This document shows positions 8,133-16,552 of a stretch of DNA of 34,581 bases, one piece after another. Under the pieces are notes generated by a model, which made no database searches, was not told the origin of the DNA, and worked only from the letters and a program-made list of their open reading frames with translations. The DNA comes from Pseudomonas sp. GM18. GTDB taxonomy: Bacteria; Pseudomonadota; Gammaproteobacteria; Pseudomonadales; Pseudomonadaceae. Location: NCBI RefSeq assembly GCF_000282195.1, contig NZ_AKJT01000024.1, positions 1 to 34,581 of the forward strand, in the 5' to 3' direction. How positions within the stretch are numbered: the stretch's first letter is position 1; the number at the start of each line of letters is the position of its first letter. Made by a program: the position numbers and the translations under genes.

Positions 8133-8704
8133 CACAGCGCTCCTTCAGGGTCCATGCCCGTCAAGCGTAGCCGCCAGCGACCGTTGAACCGCAATTCGAT
8201 GGCCGACAACGGTTCGACGTCGATCTGGTTGAACGCCGCGCCCTGCAACACCTGCATTAGCGCGGCGCGAATGACAAACGGATGGGTGATGGCAACGATA
8301 TGCCCCGGCGTTGCCTCGAGGGTCTTCAACCACGCGGCTACCCGCTCGCCGAGCTGCACCACCGATTCTCCACCGTGGGGCGCCGACGTCGGGTCGCTGA
8401 GCCAGTCCTTGAGCGTCTCGGGTTCGGATTTTTGCAGGTCGTCGATCGACGTGCCTTTCCAGCGTCCGAAATCGCAATCCCCCAGTGCCGTGACAATCTC
8501 CACGTTGTCGCCAAACAGCTCAGCGGTTTGCCGGGTCCGCAGTTCCGGGCCGCAGAGCAGGCGTGGCGCTCGCTTGAACTGACGACAGCGCGAGCCCTTC
8601 GCCGATTGCCAATCCATTTCCACGGGTTCATTCGTAGGAAAACGCGCCAGTTTCTGCGCGACGGTTCGAGCGTGGCAAATCAGGGTCAAGCGGGTCGCCG
8701 GCAC
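8132..8704 (-). CDS. Histidine-phosphatase-family protein coupled to cobF
   Basis: 190 residues from a GTG start at 8702-8704 (MPATRLTLICHART). The catalytic histidine is H11, in the unusual context CHA instead of the canonical RHG. Other active-site elements are present: ELRTRQTAELF, HGGESVVQLGERV and the second histidine in AITHPF. Coupling to cobF suggests a role in cobalamin or corrinoid metabolism, by analogy with CobC-type phosphatases (inference). An open extension to 8998 is only read-through of the REP repeats. No in-frame ATG lies near the domain start, and the upstream AGAGAG is a modest ribosome site, so the exact start is uncertain by several codons. Confidence 0.78.
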   Translation of the reverse strand: MPATRLTLICHARTVAQKLARFPTNEPVEMDWQSAKGSRCRQFKRAPRLLCGPELRTRQTAELFGDNVEIVTALGDCDFGRWKGTSIDDLQKSEPETLKDWLSDPTSAPHGGESVVQLGERVAAWLKTLEATPGHIVAITHPFVIRAALMQVLQGAAFNQIDVEPLSAIELRFNGRWRLRLTGMDPEGAL

Positions 8705-8795
8705 GGAGGATCTCTCTGTCGATGGGATGAAAAACGGCACGATGCCGCGAACAATCGGCTCATTGTGCCGCAAGCGCACTCTGGGCGCCTTCCTC

Positions 8796-8977
8796 GTAGC
8801 AGCTGTCGAGCTTGCGAGGCTGCGTTCGCCGGTAGCAGCTGTCGAGCTTGCGAGGCTGCGTTCGGCTGCGTAGCGGTCGTAAACCCTGAGAGCACAGTGT
8901 GTCTGATGGACCGCAGTGCCTGATTTTACGACCGCTACGCAGCCGAACGCAGCCTCGCGGGCTCGGCAGCTGCTACG
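8796..8977. repeat. REP-type nested palindrome with a tandem 33-bp end duplication
   Basis: A 33-bp unit starting GTAGCAGCTGTCGAGC occurs twice in direct orientation (8796-8828 and 8832-8864, apparently identical, separated by CCG). It is followed by inverted arms GGCTGCGTAGCGGTCGTAAA (8864-8883) and the complement (8925-8944), and a right end GCAGCTGCTACGG (to 8977). It has the same layout as the copies at 23861 and 27671 but with a doubled left end. It fills most of the 8705-9215 gap; the remainder (8978-9215) is the AT-richer upstream region of the RpiR gene, where no strong -35/-10 pair stands out. Confidence 0.88.
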
Positions 8978-9215
8978 GCTCGGGCTCGCAGCGCCCATTT
9001 TATTCCTGAGCAGGATCGATATCTCACACCCCTATGGGCGATGTCTTACACAGCCTGTCGACATCCACGCAGCCCCGCACGCACGGGGGTTTTGCCCCAT
9101 TTTAGTGCTTTGAAAATCCGCACAAAAATTCACTAGACATGTAGCGTGCGTTACATAAATACTAATTTGGTGATTTATGAAATGAAACCGACACCCCCAT
9201 CCAGCAGGAGCCCGG

Positions 9216-10070
9216 ATGCCCCCTCTCAGAGACCTGATCACCGATCCCGGCCTGGACCTCACGCCATCGGATCGCAAAGTCATACGTGCCTTGCTGGACC
9301 AGTACCCGCGTAACGGGCTGGGACCGATGTCACGTTTGGCCGAACATGCAGGTGTCAGCGATCCGACCATTGTGCGACTGGTCAAAAAGCTTGGTTTCAG
9401 CGGTTACGCCGATTTTCAGGAAGCCTTGCTCAGTGACATGGATCACCGCCTGCGCTCCCCCAGCAGCCTGTTGCAACCCCGCGCCCAACTCAAGAAAGAT
9501 GACCCCTGGAGCCACTATCTGGCGGACAGTCATCGGGCACTGGTAGAAACCCAGGCGCTGACCCAACCCGAAGATGTACGCATTCTGGTGGAATGGCTGC
9601 TCGACACCCGCCACCAGATCCATTGCTTCGGCGGTCGCTTCAGCGGTTTCCTCGCCAACTGCCTGCTCAACCACCTGCGCCTGCTGCGGCCCGGCTGTTT
9701 CGCCCTGGAAGACAACTCGCAATTGCCGGACCGATTGTTCGACGTGCAGCGTCAGGACGTGTTGCTGGTGTTCGACTATCGCCGCTATCAGTCCCAGGCC
9801 CTGCGGGTTGCCAACGCCGCGAAGAGCCGACATGCGCGCGTCGTGCTGTTCACCGACATCTACGCATCACCGCTGCGGGAAATAGCCGACCTGATCATCA
9901 GCGCACCGGTGGAATCGGCATCGGCCTTCGACTCGATGGTGCCGGCGCTGGCCCAGGTTGAAGCACTGATTGCCTGCCTGACCCTGCGCAGCCCGGATCT
10001 GGCCGATCGCCTGGAAGGCATCGATGCCCTGCGAGCCGACTTCGACACTCACCTGCTGGAGGATAAATAA
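9216..10070 (+). CDS. RpiR/MurR-family regulator (HTH plus SIS domain)
   Basis: 284 residues. The N-terminal helix-turn-helix (about residues 15-75; SRLAEHAGVSDPTIVRLVKKLGFSGYADFQ) is the RpiR type. A C-terminal SIS-like domain (about 120-270; HCFGGRFSGFLANCLLNHL, LLVFDYRRYQ) usually binds a phosphosugar or another effector. ATG 9216 has AGGAG eight bases upstream. It is followed after 2 bp by the isochorismatase-like gene and is probably the first gene and the local regulator of the catabolic operon to 14186. I recall a gene order of this type in P. aeruginosa (around PA5506-PA5510); that is memory, not a search. Confidence 0.88.
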   Translation: MPPLRDLITDPGLDLTPSDRKVIRALLDQYPRNGLGPMSRLAEHAGVSDPTIVRLVKKLGFSGYADFQEALLSDMDHRLRSPSSLLQPRAQLKKDDPWSHYLADSHRALVETQALTQPEDVRILVEWLLDTRHQIHCFGGRFSGFLANCLLNHLRLLRPGCFALEDNSQLPDRLFDVQRQDVLLVFDYRRYQSQALRVANAAKSRHARVVLFTDIYASPLREIADLIISAPVESASAFDSMVPALAQVEALIACLTLRSPDLADRLEGIDALRADFDTHLLEDK

Positions 10071-10072
10071 GG

Positions 10073-10717
10073 ATGTTCATGCTCCCCCACCATTCGCCCC
10101 GGGACTTGCCGTTTGCCGCCGATCACACCGCGCTGTTGCTGGTGGACATGCAACGTGCCTGGCTCGAGCCGCAGTTCGACCCGCACCTCCACGAGCCGGA
10201 TGCTGGCTACTTCCTGGCCCGCGTCCGCACGCAGGTGGTGCCCAATCAACGCAGGCTGCTCGACGCCTTTCGCAGCGCCCGGCAAAACGTGTTGCACACA
10301 CTCATCGAAAGCCTCACCGCCGATGGCCGCGATCGTTCGCTGGATCACAAACTCTCGGACATACACCTGCCCAAGGGCAGCTCGCAAGCGCAAATCATCG
10401 AAGAGCTGACGCCGACCGAAAACGAAATCGTGCTGCCCAAGACTTCTTCCGGGGTGTTCAACTCCACCAACATCGACTACGTGCTGCGCAACCTTGAAAC
10501 CCGACACCTGATCATCGCCGGCATCGTCACCGACCAATGCGTCGACATGGCCGTGCGCGACGCCGCCGACCGTGGCTACCTGGTGACGTTGGTCGAAGAT
10601 GCCTGCGCCACTTACACCGAACAGCGGCATCACGCCTGCCTGAACGCCATCAAGGGTTATTGCTGGATCACCGACACCCAGACCTTGCTCGGCCGGTTGC
10701 AGGAGATGCAGCCATGA
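10073..10717 (+). CDS. Isochorismatase-like cysteine hydrolase
   Basis: 214 residues. The catalytic triad of the family is visible: D25 (LLLVDMQ), K123 (LPKTSSGVF) and C156 (GIVTDQCVDMAVRDAADRGY), with the cis-peptide region before the cysteine. Members hydrolyse amides, carbamoyl or ureido groups (N-carbamoylsarcosine amidase, nicotinamidase, ureidoacrylate hydrolase). In this operon it could split an amide formed or imported by its neighbours, but the substrate is unknown. It starts 2 bp after the regulator (GGAGG upstream) and its TGA overlaps the next ATG (ATGA), so translation is coupled. Confidence 0.9.
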   Translation: MFMLPHHSPRDLPFAADHTALLLVDMQRAWLEPQFDPHLHEPDAGYFLARVRTQVVPNQRRLLDAFRSARQNVLHTLIESLTADGRDRSLDHKLSDIHLPKGSSQAQIIEELTPTENEIVLPKTSSGVFNSTNIDYVLRNLETRHLIIAGIVTDQCVDMAVRDAADRGYLVTLVEDACATYTEQRHHACLNAIKGYCWITDTQTLLGRLQEMQP

Positions 10718-12045
10718 ACGAACGCCTGTTGCCGCTGCCCATGACCACCATCGTCACCACCGACCTGATCGGCGTGACACGCGGCCGTTCCTTCCCCACC
10801 GACGAACTCGATGCCTATCAAGTGGCCGGTTGCGGCTGGGTGCCGGCCAACAGCGCCCTGACCCCGCAAGACATCATCGCCTCCAGCAACCCCTGGGGCG
10901 CTTATGGGGATTTACGGCTGATTCCCGACTTGAGCAGCCGCGTGACCGTCAACAACGGCCCGGATGCCAATGCCCCAGCGCTGGACTTCATTCACGGCGA
11001 CATTCGCGAAACCGACGGCCGTCCGTGGGGCGCCTGCCCGCGCACACTATTGCGCAACGAGGTGGAGCGCTATCGCGAAGAGCTGGGTTTGCAGATCAAC
11101 GCCGCGTTCGAACATGAATTCAACCTCGACAGCGGCGCGGCGGAGCACTTGGCGTTCTCCCTGGAAGCCCAGCGCCAGGGTGCCGGATTTGGCGGCTGGC
11201 TGCTCAGTGCACTGCGTGCCGGCGGTGTGGAGCCGGAAATGTTCCTGCCGGAATACGGCAAGCACCAATACGAAATCACCTGCCGCCCGGCCCTTGGTGT
11301 CGCTGCCGCCGACCGCGCGGTGAACGTGCGCGAGATCACCCGAGAGATCGCCCGGCAAATGGGCCTCAACCTGAGTTTCGCCCCCAAGACGGCCGAGCAT
11401 GCCGTGTGCAACGGCGTGCATTTGCACGTGAGCCTGCAAGACCTGGCCGGCCAACCGGTGATGTATGACGCCGACACCGCCAACGGCCTGTCGACCCTCG
11501 GCCAGCATTGGGCCGCCGGCGTTCTGCATTACTTGCCGGCGCTCTGTGCGTTCACCGCGCCGACGCCGATCTCCTATGAACGCTTGCAGCCCCATCACTG
11601 GAGCGCTTCCTACGCCTGTCTCGGCCAACGCAACCGCGAAGCGGCGCTGCGGATTTGCCCGACCGTCAGCCTGGGCGGCAAATCCGTGGCCAAGCAGTAC
11701 AACCTGGAATTTCGCGCCATGGACGCCACCGCCTCACCGCACCTGGCCATGGCTGCATTGCTGATCGCCGGGCGCCTGGGTATCGAGCAGCGCCTGGCGT
11801 TGAACGCGATCACCGATGAAATCCCTGACTCCCTGAACGAAGAGCAACGCCAGGCCCGCGGCATCGTCGCCCTGCCCGCGTCGTTGTCCCTGGCACTGGA
11901 TTGCCTGCGCCACAGCGAGGCGCTGATCGAAGCCCTGCCAAGCGCCTTGCTGGACACCTACTTCGCCCTGAAAACCGAGGAATTGACGCTGACGGAACAG
12001 CTCTCGCCCGCCGACCTCTGTGAGCACTATGCGCGCCTGTACTGA
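10714..12045 (+). CDS. Glutamine-synthetase-family ligase (gamma-glutamyl-amine synthetase type)
   Basis: 443 residues from ATG 10714 (AGGAG eight bases upstream). Family motifs are present: a short beta-grasp N-terminus (DLIGVTRGRSFP), the metal-binding EHEFNL, NGVHLHVSL, and the C-terminal NLEFRAMDATASPHLAMAAL. It lacks the exact housekeeping GlnA loops, as in the PuuA/GlnA3-type enzymes that attach glutamate to amines by ATP-dependent gamma-glutamylation. The acceptor here is unknown; coupling with a permease and two hydrolases argues for an imported amine or amino acid. The start overlaps the isochorismatase stop, and the 3' end overlaps the next gene by 17 bp. Confidence 0.88.
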   Translation: MNERLLPLPMTTIVTTDLIGVTRGRSFPTDELDAYQVAGCGWVPANSALTPQDIIASSNPWGAYGDLRLIPDLSSRVTVNNGPDANAPALDFIHGDIRETDGRPWGACPRTLLRNEVERYREELGLQINAAFEHEFNLDSGAAEHLAFSLEAQRQGAGFGGWLLSALRAGGVEPEMFLPEYGKHQYEITCRPALGVAAADRAVNVREITREIARQMGLNLSFAPKTAEHAVCNGVHLHVSLQDLAGQPVMYDADTANGLSTLGQHWAAGVLHYLPALCAFTAPTPISYERLQPHHWSASYACLGQRNREAALRICPTVSLGGKSVAKQYNLEFRAMDATASPHLAMAALLIAGRLGIEQRLALNAITDEIPDSLNEEQRQARGIVALPASLSLALDCLRHSEALIEALPSALLDTYFALKTEELTLTEQLSPADLCEHYARLY

Positions 12046-12781
12046 ATCCGCCGAACTGGGCCTCTACACCCAGCCTGCCTACACCCTGAGCCGGGAAGCT
12101 TCCGAGCACCCGCTGATTCTGGTGTGTGAACACGCCAGTCGTTTTATCCCGGACGGGTTAAACGACCTGGGCCTGAGCGACGAGGCCGCCCGCGAACACA
12201 TCGCCTGGGACATCGGCGCCCTGGCGCTGGCCGAGGGCTTGGCCGAAGCGCTGGGCGCGACCCTGTTGGCGGCCAACTATTCACGGCTGTTGATCGACCT
12301 CAACCGCCCGCGTCATGCGCCGGACAGCATCCCGTTGCAGAGCGAGATTTATCAGGTGCCGGGCAATCGCGATCTGGACGAGGCCACCCGCGAATACCGC
12401 CGGCACTGCCTGTTCAAACCGTTTCATGCACGCCTGCAAACCTTGATCGACACCCGCGTGGAGCAAAATAAACCGGTTCGAGTGGTGGGGATTCACAGTT
12501 TCACGCCGATATATTACGGCCAGCCACGGCCGCTGGAAGTCGGCGTGCTGTACGGGAAGGCTTGGGAGTACGCCCAGCGAGTAATCGACGGGCTGAGCCG
12601 GCATCCATTGAAAGTCGCCGGTAATCAGCCGTACAAAGTCGATCCGCTGGGTGACATGACCGTACCGGTTCACGGCGACGCACGCGGGCTGGACTCGGTG
12701 CTGATCGAGGTGCGCAACGATCTGCTGCGCACGCACGAGGACGTCAGTCGCTGGACCGACTATCTGGCGCCGCTGCTATAG
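12029..12781 (+). CDS. N-formylglutamate amidohydrolase-family enzyme
   Basis: 250 residues. LILVCEHASRFIP near the N-terminus, AWDIGALALAEGLAEAL, the LIDLNRP segment and the central VGIHSFTP are the conserved blocks of the N-formylglutamate deformylase (HutG-type, zinc-dependent) family. Classical members cleave N-formylglutamate in histidine breakdown; related ones act on other N-acyl or gamma-glutamyl compounds. No hut genes are nearby, so a role on the product of the upstream glutamyl ligase is the better guess. ATG 12029 is chosen; GTG 12020, three codons earlier, is possible. It overlaps the ligase gene and is therefore cotranslated. Confidence 0.85.
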   Translation: MRACTESAELGLYTQPAYTLSREASEHPLILVCEHASRFIPDGLNDLGLSDEAAREHIAWDIGALALAEGLAEALGATLLAANYSRLLIDLNRPRHAPDSIPLQSEIYQVPGNRDLDEATREYRRHCLFKPFHARLQTLIDTRVEQNKPVRVVGIHSFTPIYYGQPRPLEVGVLYGKAWEYAQRVIDGLSRHPLKVAGNQPYKVDPLGDMTVPVHGDARGLDSVLIEVRNDLLRTHEDVSRWTDYLAPLL

Positions 12782-12836
12782 CAACAGCTTCAAACTCGCA
12801 GCGTGCAGCTGCTTTCATATCAAGGAGAACGACTTC

Positions 12837-14186
12837 ATGGACATTGAAGAATTCGGCTACAGGCAAGAGTTGAAACGTAGCCTGTCACTGACCGACCTGG
12901 TGGTGTACGGGATGATCTTCATGATCCCCATCGCACCGTTCGGCGTGTATGGCTACGTCAACGCCGAAGCACCCGGCATGGTGCCGCTGGCCTACATCAT
13001 CGGCATGGTGGCGATGCTGTTCACCGCCCTCAGTTACGGCAGCATGGCCCGGGCCTTTCCGGTGGCGGGCTCGGTGTATTCCTACGCACAACGCGGCCTC
13101 AACCAACATGTCGGGTTTATCGCCGGCTGGCTGATGCTGCTCGATTACCTGCTGATTCCACCGCTGCTCTACGTGTACGCAGCGATGGCGTTGAATCATT
13201 TGTACCCGGACATCCCGAAAGTCGGCTTCATCCTGGCCTTTCTGGTCAGCGCCACTTTCGTCAACCTGCGGGGTATCACCTTCACCGCGCGGATGAACAT
13301 CATCTTCCTGCTGGCGCAACTGGTGGTGCTGGGGATTTTCCTGTTCTACGCCTGGAATGCCTTGCACAGTGGCGGCGGTAACGGTCAGCTGACCCTGGCG
13401 CCGCTGTACAACCCCGAAACCTTCAACTTCGCCCTGCTGATGCAAGCGGTGTCGATTGCGGTGCTGTCGTTCCTCGGTTTCGATGCCATTTCCACCCTCG
13501 CCGAAGAGATCAAGGGCGATCCGGGCCGCAGCGTCGGCAAGGCTGCGCTGATCACGTTGCTGGTGATGGGCGTGATCTTCGTCGTGCAGACCTGGATTGC
13601 CACCGACCTGGCCGCCGGCCTGGGCTTCAAGTCCGCCGACACCGCGTTCTATGAAATCGCCGAAATCGCCGCCGGCAGCTGGCTGGCGACCCTGACCGCC
13701 GTGGCTACCGCGCTGGCCTGGGGTGTGGCGGTCGCCATTACCTCCCAAGCGGCGGTTTCGCGACTGCTGTTCGGCATGGCCCGGGACGGCAAACTGCCGA
13801 AAGTGCTGGCCAAGGTGCACCCCAGACACAACACGCCGTACTTGAGCATTTATCTGGTGGCGGTGCTGTCACTGGTGATCTGCTACCTGTTCATCAACTC
13901 GGTGGACACCCTCACCTCCCTGGTGAACTTCGGCGCCCTGAGCGGCTTCATGCTGCTGCACCTGACCGTGATCAACTACTACTGGCGCCGGCAGCAATCC
14001 GGCCAGGTGATCCGTCACCTGCTCTGCCCGGTCATCGGCTTCATCATCGTCGCGGCCATCATGTACAACATGGGCGTCGATGCACAGAAACTCGGCCTGA
14101 TCTGGATTGCCCTGGGCCTGGTCTATCTGTTCTTCCTCAACAAGCTGGGTGCCAGCACGGCGCTGCCCGACCCAAGCAATGGCTGA
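12837..14186 (+). CDS. APC-superfamily amino acid/amine permease
   Basis: 449 residues with about twelve hydrophobic helices. The first segment (LSLTDLVVYGMIFMIPIAPFGVYG) and the later FLGFDAISTLAEEIKGDPGR are typical of the APC family, nearest in feel to putrescine or amino acid importers such as PuuP. It should bring the operon's substrate across the inner membrane with protons. The start is well marked: AAGGAG nine bases before ATG 12837. It follows the amidohydrolase after 55 bp and probably closes the transcription unit beginning at 9216. Confidence 0.92.
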   Translation: MDIEEFGYRQELKRSLSLTDLVVYGMIFMIPIAPFGVYGYVNAEAPGMVPLAYIIGMVAMLFTALSYGSMARAFPVAGSVYSYAQRGLNQHVGFIAGWLMLLDYLLIPPLLYVYAAMALNHLYPDIPKVGFILAFLVSATFVNLRGITFTARMNIIFLLAQLVVLGIFLFYAWNALHSGGGNGQLTLAPLYNPETFNFALLMQAVSIAVLSFLGFDAISTLAEEIKGDPGRSVGKAALITLLVMGVIFVVQTWIATDLAAGLGFKSADTAFYEIAEIAAGSWLATLTAVATALAWGVAVAITSQAAVSRLLFGMARDGKLPKVLAKVHPRHNTPYLSIYLVAVLSLVICYLFINSVDTLTSLVNFGALSGFMLLHLTVINYYWRRQQSGQVIRHLLCPVIGFIIVAAIMYNMGVDAQKLGLIWIALGLVYLFFLNKLGASTALPDPSNG

Positions 14187-14261
14187 CAAGAAAAAGGGCA
14201 ACGTCTGACACGATTTCAGGCGTCCGCCGATTTAACGCGTGGAAACCGACAGTGATAGTCA

Positions 14262-14284
14262 GGTTCGGTGCAAGCCGCCGAACC
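14262..14284 (+). terminator. Possible hairpin in the permease-aruF gap
   Basis: GGTTCGG (14262-14268) and CCGAACC (14278-14284) form a 7-bp stem with a 9-base loop, followed by CTTT. The stem lies 21 bases before the aruF-like start, so it could be a weak terminator, an attenuator or a processing site separating the permease from the aruFG pair. The T-run is short, so a terminator role is uncertain. Confidence 0.3.
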
Positions 14285-14305
14285 CTTTGATACAGGAGTA
14301 TGTCC

Positions 14306-15322
14306 ATGCTGGTCTTACGTCCAGTCGAGTTAACCGACCTGCCCCAGTTGCAGCAGCTGGCGCGCGACAGTCTGGTGGGGGTCACGTCCTTGCCGGACGA
14401 CACCGGACGCCTGCGCGAGAAAATTCTCGATTCCTGTGCTTCGTTCGAAAAAGACGTTCAGGGCCAGGGCCCGGAGAACTATTTCTTCGTGCTGGAAAAC
14501 CTGACGACTCGCCGTCTGGTCGGCTGCTCGGAAGTGCTCGCCACCGCCGGGTTCAGCGAGCCGTTCTACAGTTTGCGCAACCGCCATTTCACCAGCGCCT
14601 CACGGGAGCTGAACATCGAGCATGGGGTGCCGGCGTTGTCGTTGTGCCAAGACCTCAGCGGTCACTCTTTGCTGCGCGGTTTCCACATCGACTCGGTGCT
14701 GGAGCGCACGCCGTTTTCCGAGTTGCTGTCCCGGGCGCGGCTGCTGTTCATTGCCGCCCACCCGGCGCGTTTTGCCGAAGCGGTGATCACCGAGATCGTC
14801 GGTTACAGCGACGAACAGGGGCAATCGCCGTTCTGGGATGCGCTGGGCAAGCATTTCTTCGATTTGCCTTACGTCGAGGCCGAACGGCTTTGCGGCCTGC
14901 AGAGCCGGACGTTCCTCGCGGAACTGATGCCGCAATACCCGATCTATGTGCCGATGCTGTCGCAAGCTGCACAAGACTGCATCGGCCGGATCCACCCCGA
15001 TGGCCAGGAGGCCTTCGACATTCTGGCGCGCGAAGGCTTCGAGACCAACAGCTACATCGACCTGTTCGACGGCGGACCGACACTGTATGCCCGCACCTCA
15101 AGCATTCGCTCCATCGCCCAGAGCCAGACGGGCACGGTGCAAACGGGCTCGCCCATCGACGCCCGTGGCAGTTACCTGGTGAGCAACGATTCGTTGAAGG
15201 GCTACCGCGCGATCGTCGCCGAGCTGGACTACAGCGCCGGGCAACCTATCGCCTTGAGCGCCGATATGTGCGCGGCCCTGAACGTGACAGACGCCAGTGC
15301 GATCCGGTTGATCGCCCTGTGA
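14306..15322 (+). CDS. aruF: Arginine N-succinyltransferase alpha-type subunit (AruF-like)
   Basis: 338 residues, the length I remember for P. aeruginosa AruF. The protein matches the AstA family from end to end (MLVLRPVELTDLPQLQQLA, VGVTSLPDD, ITEIVGYSDEQGQSPFWDAL, FLAELMPQYPIYVP, GFETNSYIDLFDGGPTL). AruF and AruG form a heteromer that transfers succinyl from succinyl-CoA to arginine or ornithine, opening the AST pathway. ATG 14306 is preferred over ATG 14300 because AGGAG is seven bases away from the former and only one from the latter. None of aruC, aruD, aruB or aruE is in the window, so this may be a paralogue with another amino substrate. Confidence 0.85.
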   Translation: MLVLRPVELTDLPQLQQLARDSLVGVTSLPDDTGRLREKILDSCASFEKDVQGQGPENYFFVLENLTTRRLVGCSEVLATAGFSEPFYSLRNRHFTSASRELNIEHGVPALSLCQDLSGHSLLRGFHIDSVLERTPFSELLSRARLLFIAAHPARFAEAVITEIVGYSDEQGQSPFWDALGKHFFDLPYVEAERLCGLQSRTFLAELMPQYPIYVPMLSQAAQDCIGRIHPDGQEAFDILAREGFETNSYIDLFDGGPTLYARTSSIRSIAQSQTGTVQTGSPIDARGSYLVSNDSLKGYRAIVAELDYSAGQPIALSADMCAALNVTDASAIRLIAL

Positions 15323-15383
15323 GCTGCCACCGGCCCCGAGCCCAACGACAGCGCCCGAGCAGGCGCGAAGAAGGAGCTGCATC

Positions 15384-16418
15384 ATGATTCTGCGCCCGGT
15401 TCAAATGACCGACCTGCCCGCTTTACTGGATTTGGTACAACGGGCCGGCCCCGGGTTCACTACCCTGCCGGCCAACGAGGAGCGCTTGGCCCACCGGGTG
15501 CGCTGGGCCCAGCGGACCTTCGCCGGACAGGTCGAGCGCGCGGATGCCGACTACCTGTTTGTGCTCGAAGACGATGATCAGCAAGTGGTCGGTGTCAGTG
15601 CCCTGGTCGGGGCCGTCGGTCTGCGGGAGCCCTGGTACAACTACCGGGTCGGGCTCACGGTCAGTTCATCGCCGGACCTGGGCATTCAGCGCCAGATCCC
15701 CACATTGTTCCTGAACAACGAAATGACCGGGCAATCGGAAATCTGCTCGCTGTTTCTGCGACACGATCAACGCTATGGCAGTCATGGTCGATTGCTGTCG
15801 CTGGGGCGTCTGCTGTTCGTTGCCGAATTCCCCCAGCTGTTCGGCGACAAACTCATTGCCGAACTGCGCGGCAGTGCCGACGAACATGGCTGCTCACCGT
15901 TCTGGGACAGCCTGGGCCGGCACTTCTTCAAGATGGATTTCAGCCATGCCGATCACTTGTCGGGACTGGGCAGCAAAGCATTCATCGCCGAACTGATGCC
16001 GCGCCAGCCGCTCTACACCTGCCTGCTTACCGAACAGGCCCAGGCAGTGATCGGCAAGCCCCACCCCAACACCGAACCTGCGCTGAAGATCCTCACCGCC
16101 GAAGGGTTTGCCCATAAGGGTTACATCGACATCTTCGACGCAGGCCCGGTGATCGAAGCCCCGGTGTCGAGAATCCGCGCGGTGCGCGACAGCCAATCAT
16201 TGATGCTGGCCATCGGCACGCCCGACGACCAGGCCCCGGTGTGGCTGATCCACAACCGTCGCCTGGAAAGCTGCCGCATCACCACCGCCCGGGCGCGGCT
16301 GGTGGGCAATAGCCTGATGGTCGACCGCCTCACCGCCAAACGCCTGCAATTGCAACCCGGCAACTCGGTCCGTGCGGTGCTGCTGCGCAACCAACAGCAA
16401 CAGGCGGTGGCGGCGTGA
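15384..16418 (+). CDS. aruG: Arginine N-succinyltransferase beta-type subunit (AruG-like)
   Basis: 344 residues, a paralogue of the preceding gene. It carries the features I remember for AruG: LTTLP-like FTTLPANEERLAHRV, YLFVLEDDDQ, AVGLREPWYNYRVGLTVS, SPFWDSLGRHFFKMDFS and ELMPRQPLYTCLL. AAGGAG lies seven bases before ATG 15384, 61 bp after the aruF-like stop, so the two subunits are almost certainly cotranscribed and co-assembled. The rest of the AST pathway is absent from this locus, so whether the pair acts on arginine/ornithine or on a compound handled by the upstream operon is unknown. Confidence 0.85.
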   Translation: MILRPVQMTDLPALLDLVQRAGPGFTTLPANEERLAHRVRWAQRTFAGQVERADADYLFVLEDDDQQVVGVSALVGAVGLREPWYNYRVGLTVSSSPDLGIQRQIPTLFLNNEMTGQSEICSLFLRHDQRYGSHGRLLSLGRLLFVAEFPQLFGDKLIAELRGSADEHGCSPFWDSLGRHFFKMDFSHADHLSGLGSKAFIAELMPRQPLYTCLLTEQAQAVIGKPHPNTEPALKILTAEGFAHKGYIDIFDAGPVIEAPVSRIRAVRDSQSLMLAIGTPDDQAPVWLIHNRRLESCRITTARARLVGNSLMVDRLTAKRLQLQPGNSVRAVLLRNQQQQAVAA

Positions 16419-16552
16419 GCGGAAAAGATCTTGCGTTCACTTGCCAAAGAAATTCGTCATCATCCTTTACTCGCCCGCGTGATAGCCTTTTGTTCCTTCG
16501 GCGTTGACACTTTTGCTCAAGCCCTTCCATTCCTTTATATGGTGGAACTCGT

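Noticed and set aside
8796..8977. Repeats considered as a CRISPR array
   Set aside because: Only two direct 33-bp copies separated by 3 bp, with large inverted arms; no spacers and no cas genes.
8705..8998. N-terminal extension of the histidine phosphatase
   Set aside because: The extra residues are a translation of the REP repeats (SLASSTAAT twice) and precede the real domain start.
12885..13829. Long open frame antisense to the APC permease
   Set aside because: It is His/Gln/Gly-rich, has no family features, and mirrors the GC-rich third positions of the clearly real permease gene.
14239..15387. Long open frame in another register over the aruF-like gene
   Set aside because: Arg/Ala/Pro-rich translation without motifs, while the aruF frame matches the family end to end.
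16504..16540. TTGACA with TTATAT as a promoter for the oxaloacetate decarboxylase gene
   Set aside because: The spacing is 25 bp, too long for sigma-70; at 17 bp the hexamer is a poor -10.
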